64,000 nt of DNA from Doryteuthis pealeii (lineage: Eukaryota > Mollusca > Cephalopoda > Myopsida > Loliginidae), in assembly GCA_023376005.1 (NCBI GenBank), contig CM042145.1, positions 62,467,673-62,531,672 of the forward strand. Reading direction: 5' to 3'. The position numbers and the translations under genes were made by a program. The number at the start of each line of letters is the position of its first letter. Within the stretch, counting starts at the first letter, position 1. Positions 63,683 to 64,000 of this stretch are shown here, piece by piece. The notes under the pieces were generated by a model. The model saw only the letters and a list, made by a program, of their open reading frames with translations, had not been told where the DNA came from and ran no database searches.

Positions 63683-64000
63683 TGAAATCACTTAGAAGAA
63701 CAAACTGATATGAGATGTTTTCTAAGAATCTTAAAGATTGAATAAAGAGGATTTGGTTTGAAATTCCAATGTTACCAATTATAATAGAAATCTGAAGAAG
63801 GGTCAAAGGGTACAAAGGATTAGAATTTTGACTTTCATAACAATTAAGATCAGGACATGAGTCCCCAATAAATCTTTTATAATTTTCAATTTTGTGTATG
63901 ATAACCTGGTTATTTAAAATTCACTAGTGGCAATTTTTGTTGCTATTTGCATAAAGTTGAATTGAGAGAACGAAGGTTTTTCTTTTTCTTTTAAATGTTC

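Larger units (their letters stand above)
49412..64000. other. 3' flank, repeats only
   Basis: No exon-like open frame with splice signals or recognisable protein was seen. The stretch contains duplicated segments at 49.9-51.7 kb, four family A SINEs, TA-tract-associated inverted repeats at 53.5-56.4 kb, a pyrimidine tract at 59.9-60.1 kb, a long-distance duplication (59.1 and 62.4 kb), and family F copies. Confidence 0.6.

Overview
The window is animal nuclear DNA: AT-rich, crowded with (TA)n microsatellites and interspersed repeats, and carrying one recognisable protein-coding gene in seven short exons on the + strand. The gene is the C-terminal 335 codons of a calcium-regulated mitochondrial ATP-Mg/phosphate carrier (SCaMC, SLC25A23/24/25 group). 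Several tRNA-derived SINE families and the long AT tracts suggest a coleoid cephalopod, probably an octopus. That attribution is inference from repeat style; a lophotrochozoan is the safer statement.

Layout. 1-10580 is intron upstream of the first visible exon; the promoter and the first EF-hands lie outside the window. Exons are at 10581-10692 (last EF-hand), 18213-18371, 29133-29273, 42752-42859, 44043-44210, 45500-45647 and 48781-48953 (stop TAG at 48951-48953). All are bounded by AG/GT, and reading frame and family order continue across every junction. The first five junctions are phase 0; the last is phase 1. The 3' UTR starts at 48954, with AATAAA at 49342 and 49406. From about 49.4 kb to 64 kb I see no gene, only repeats.

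Repeats. Family A: about 18 copies of a ~250 bp tRNA-headed SINE. Family B: about 13 copies of a ~500-600 bp element. Family C: 7 copies of a ~250 bp SINE-like element. Family D: 2 copies of a tRNA-headed SINE. B and D share a 3' tail with a LINE fragment at 36.0-36.4 kb, which points to that LINE as the mobilising partner. There are three related mariner copies with TIRs, one more TIR-bounded mariner, a mariner N-terminal fragment, a degenerate LINE reverse transcriptase, and non-autonomous palindromic DNA elements, three of them with clean 8-bp target duplications. Families F and G start with CTAGCA; some copies lie between long direct repeats. Several inverted repeats beside TA tracts carry a hammerhead-like CTGANGA...GAAA core.

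The strongest unexplained signals are the fold-back family with GGTAATTTATGAGG ends, the 790 bp nested palindrome at 16.1-16.9 kb, the recurring hammerhead-like motif, and the LINE/SINE tail sharing. All similarity statements come from reading the sequence by eye; no search was run.
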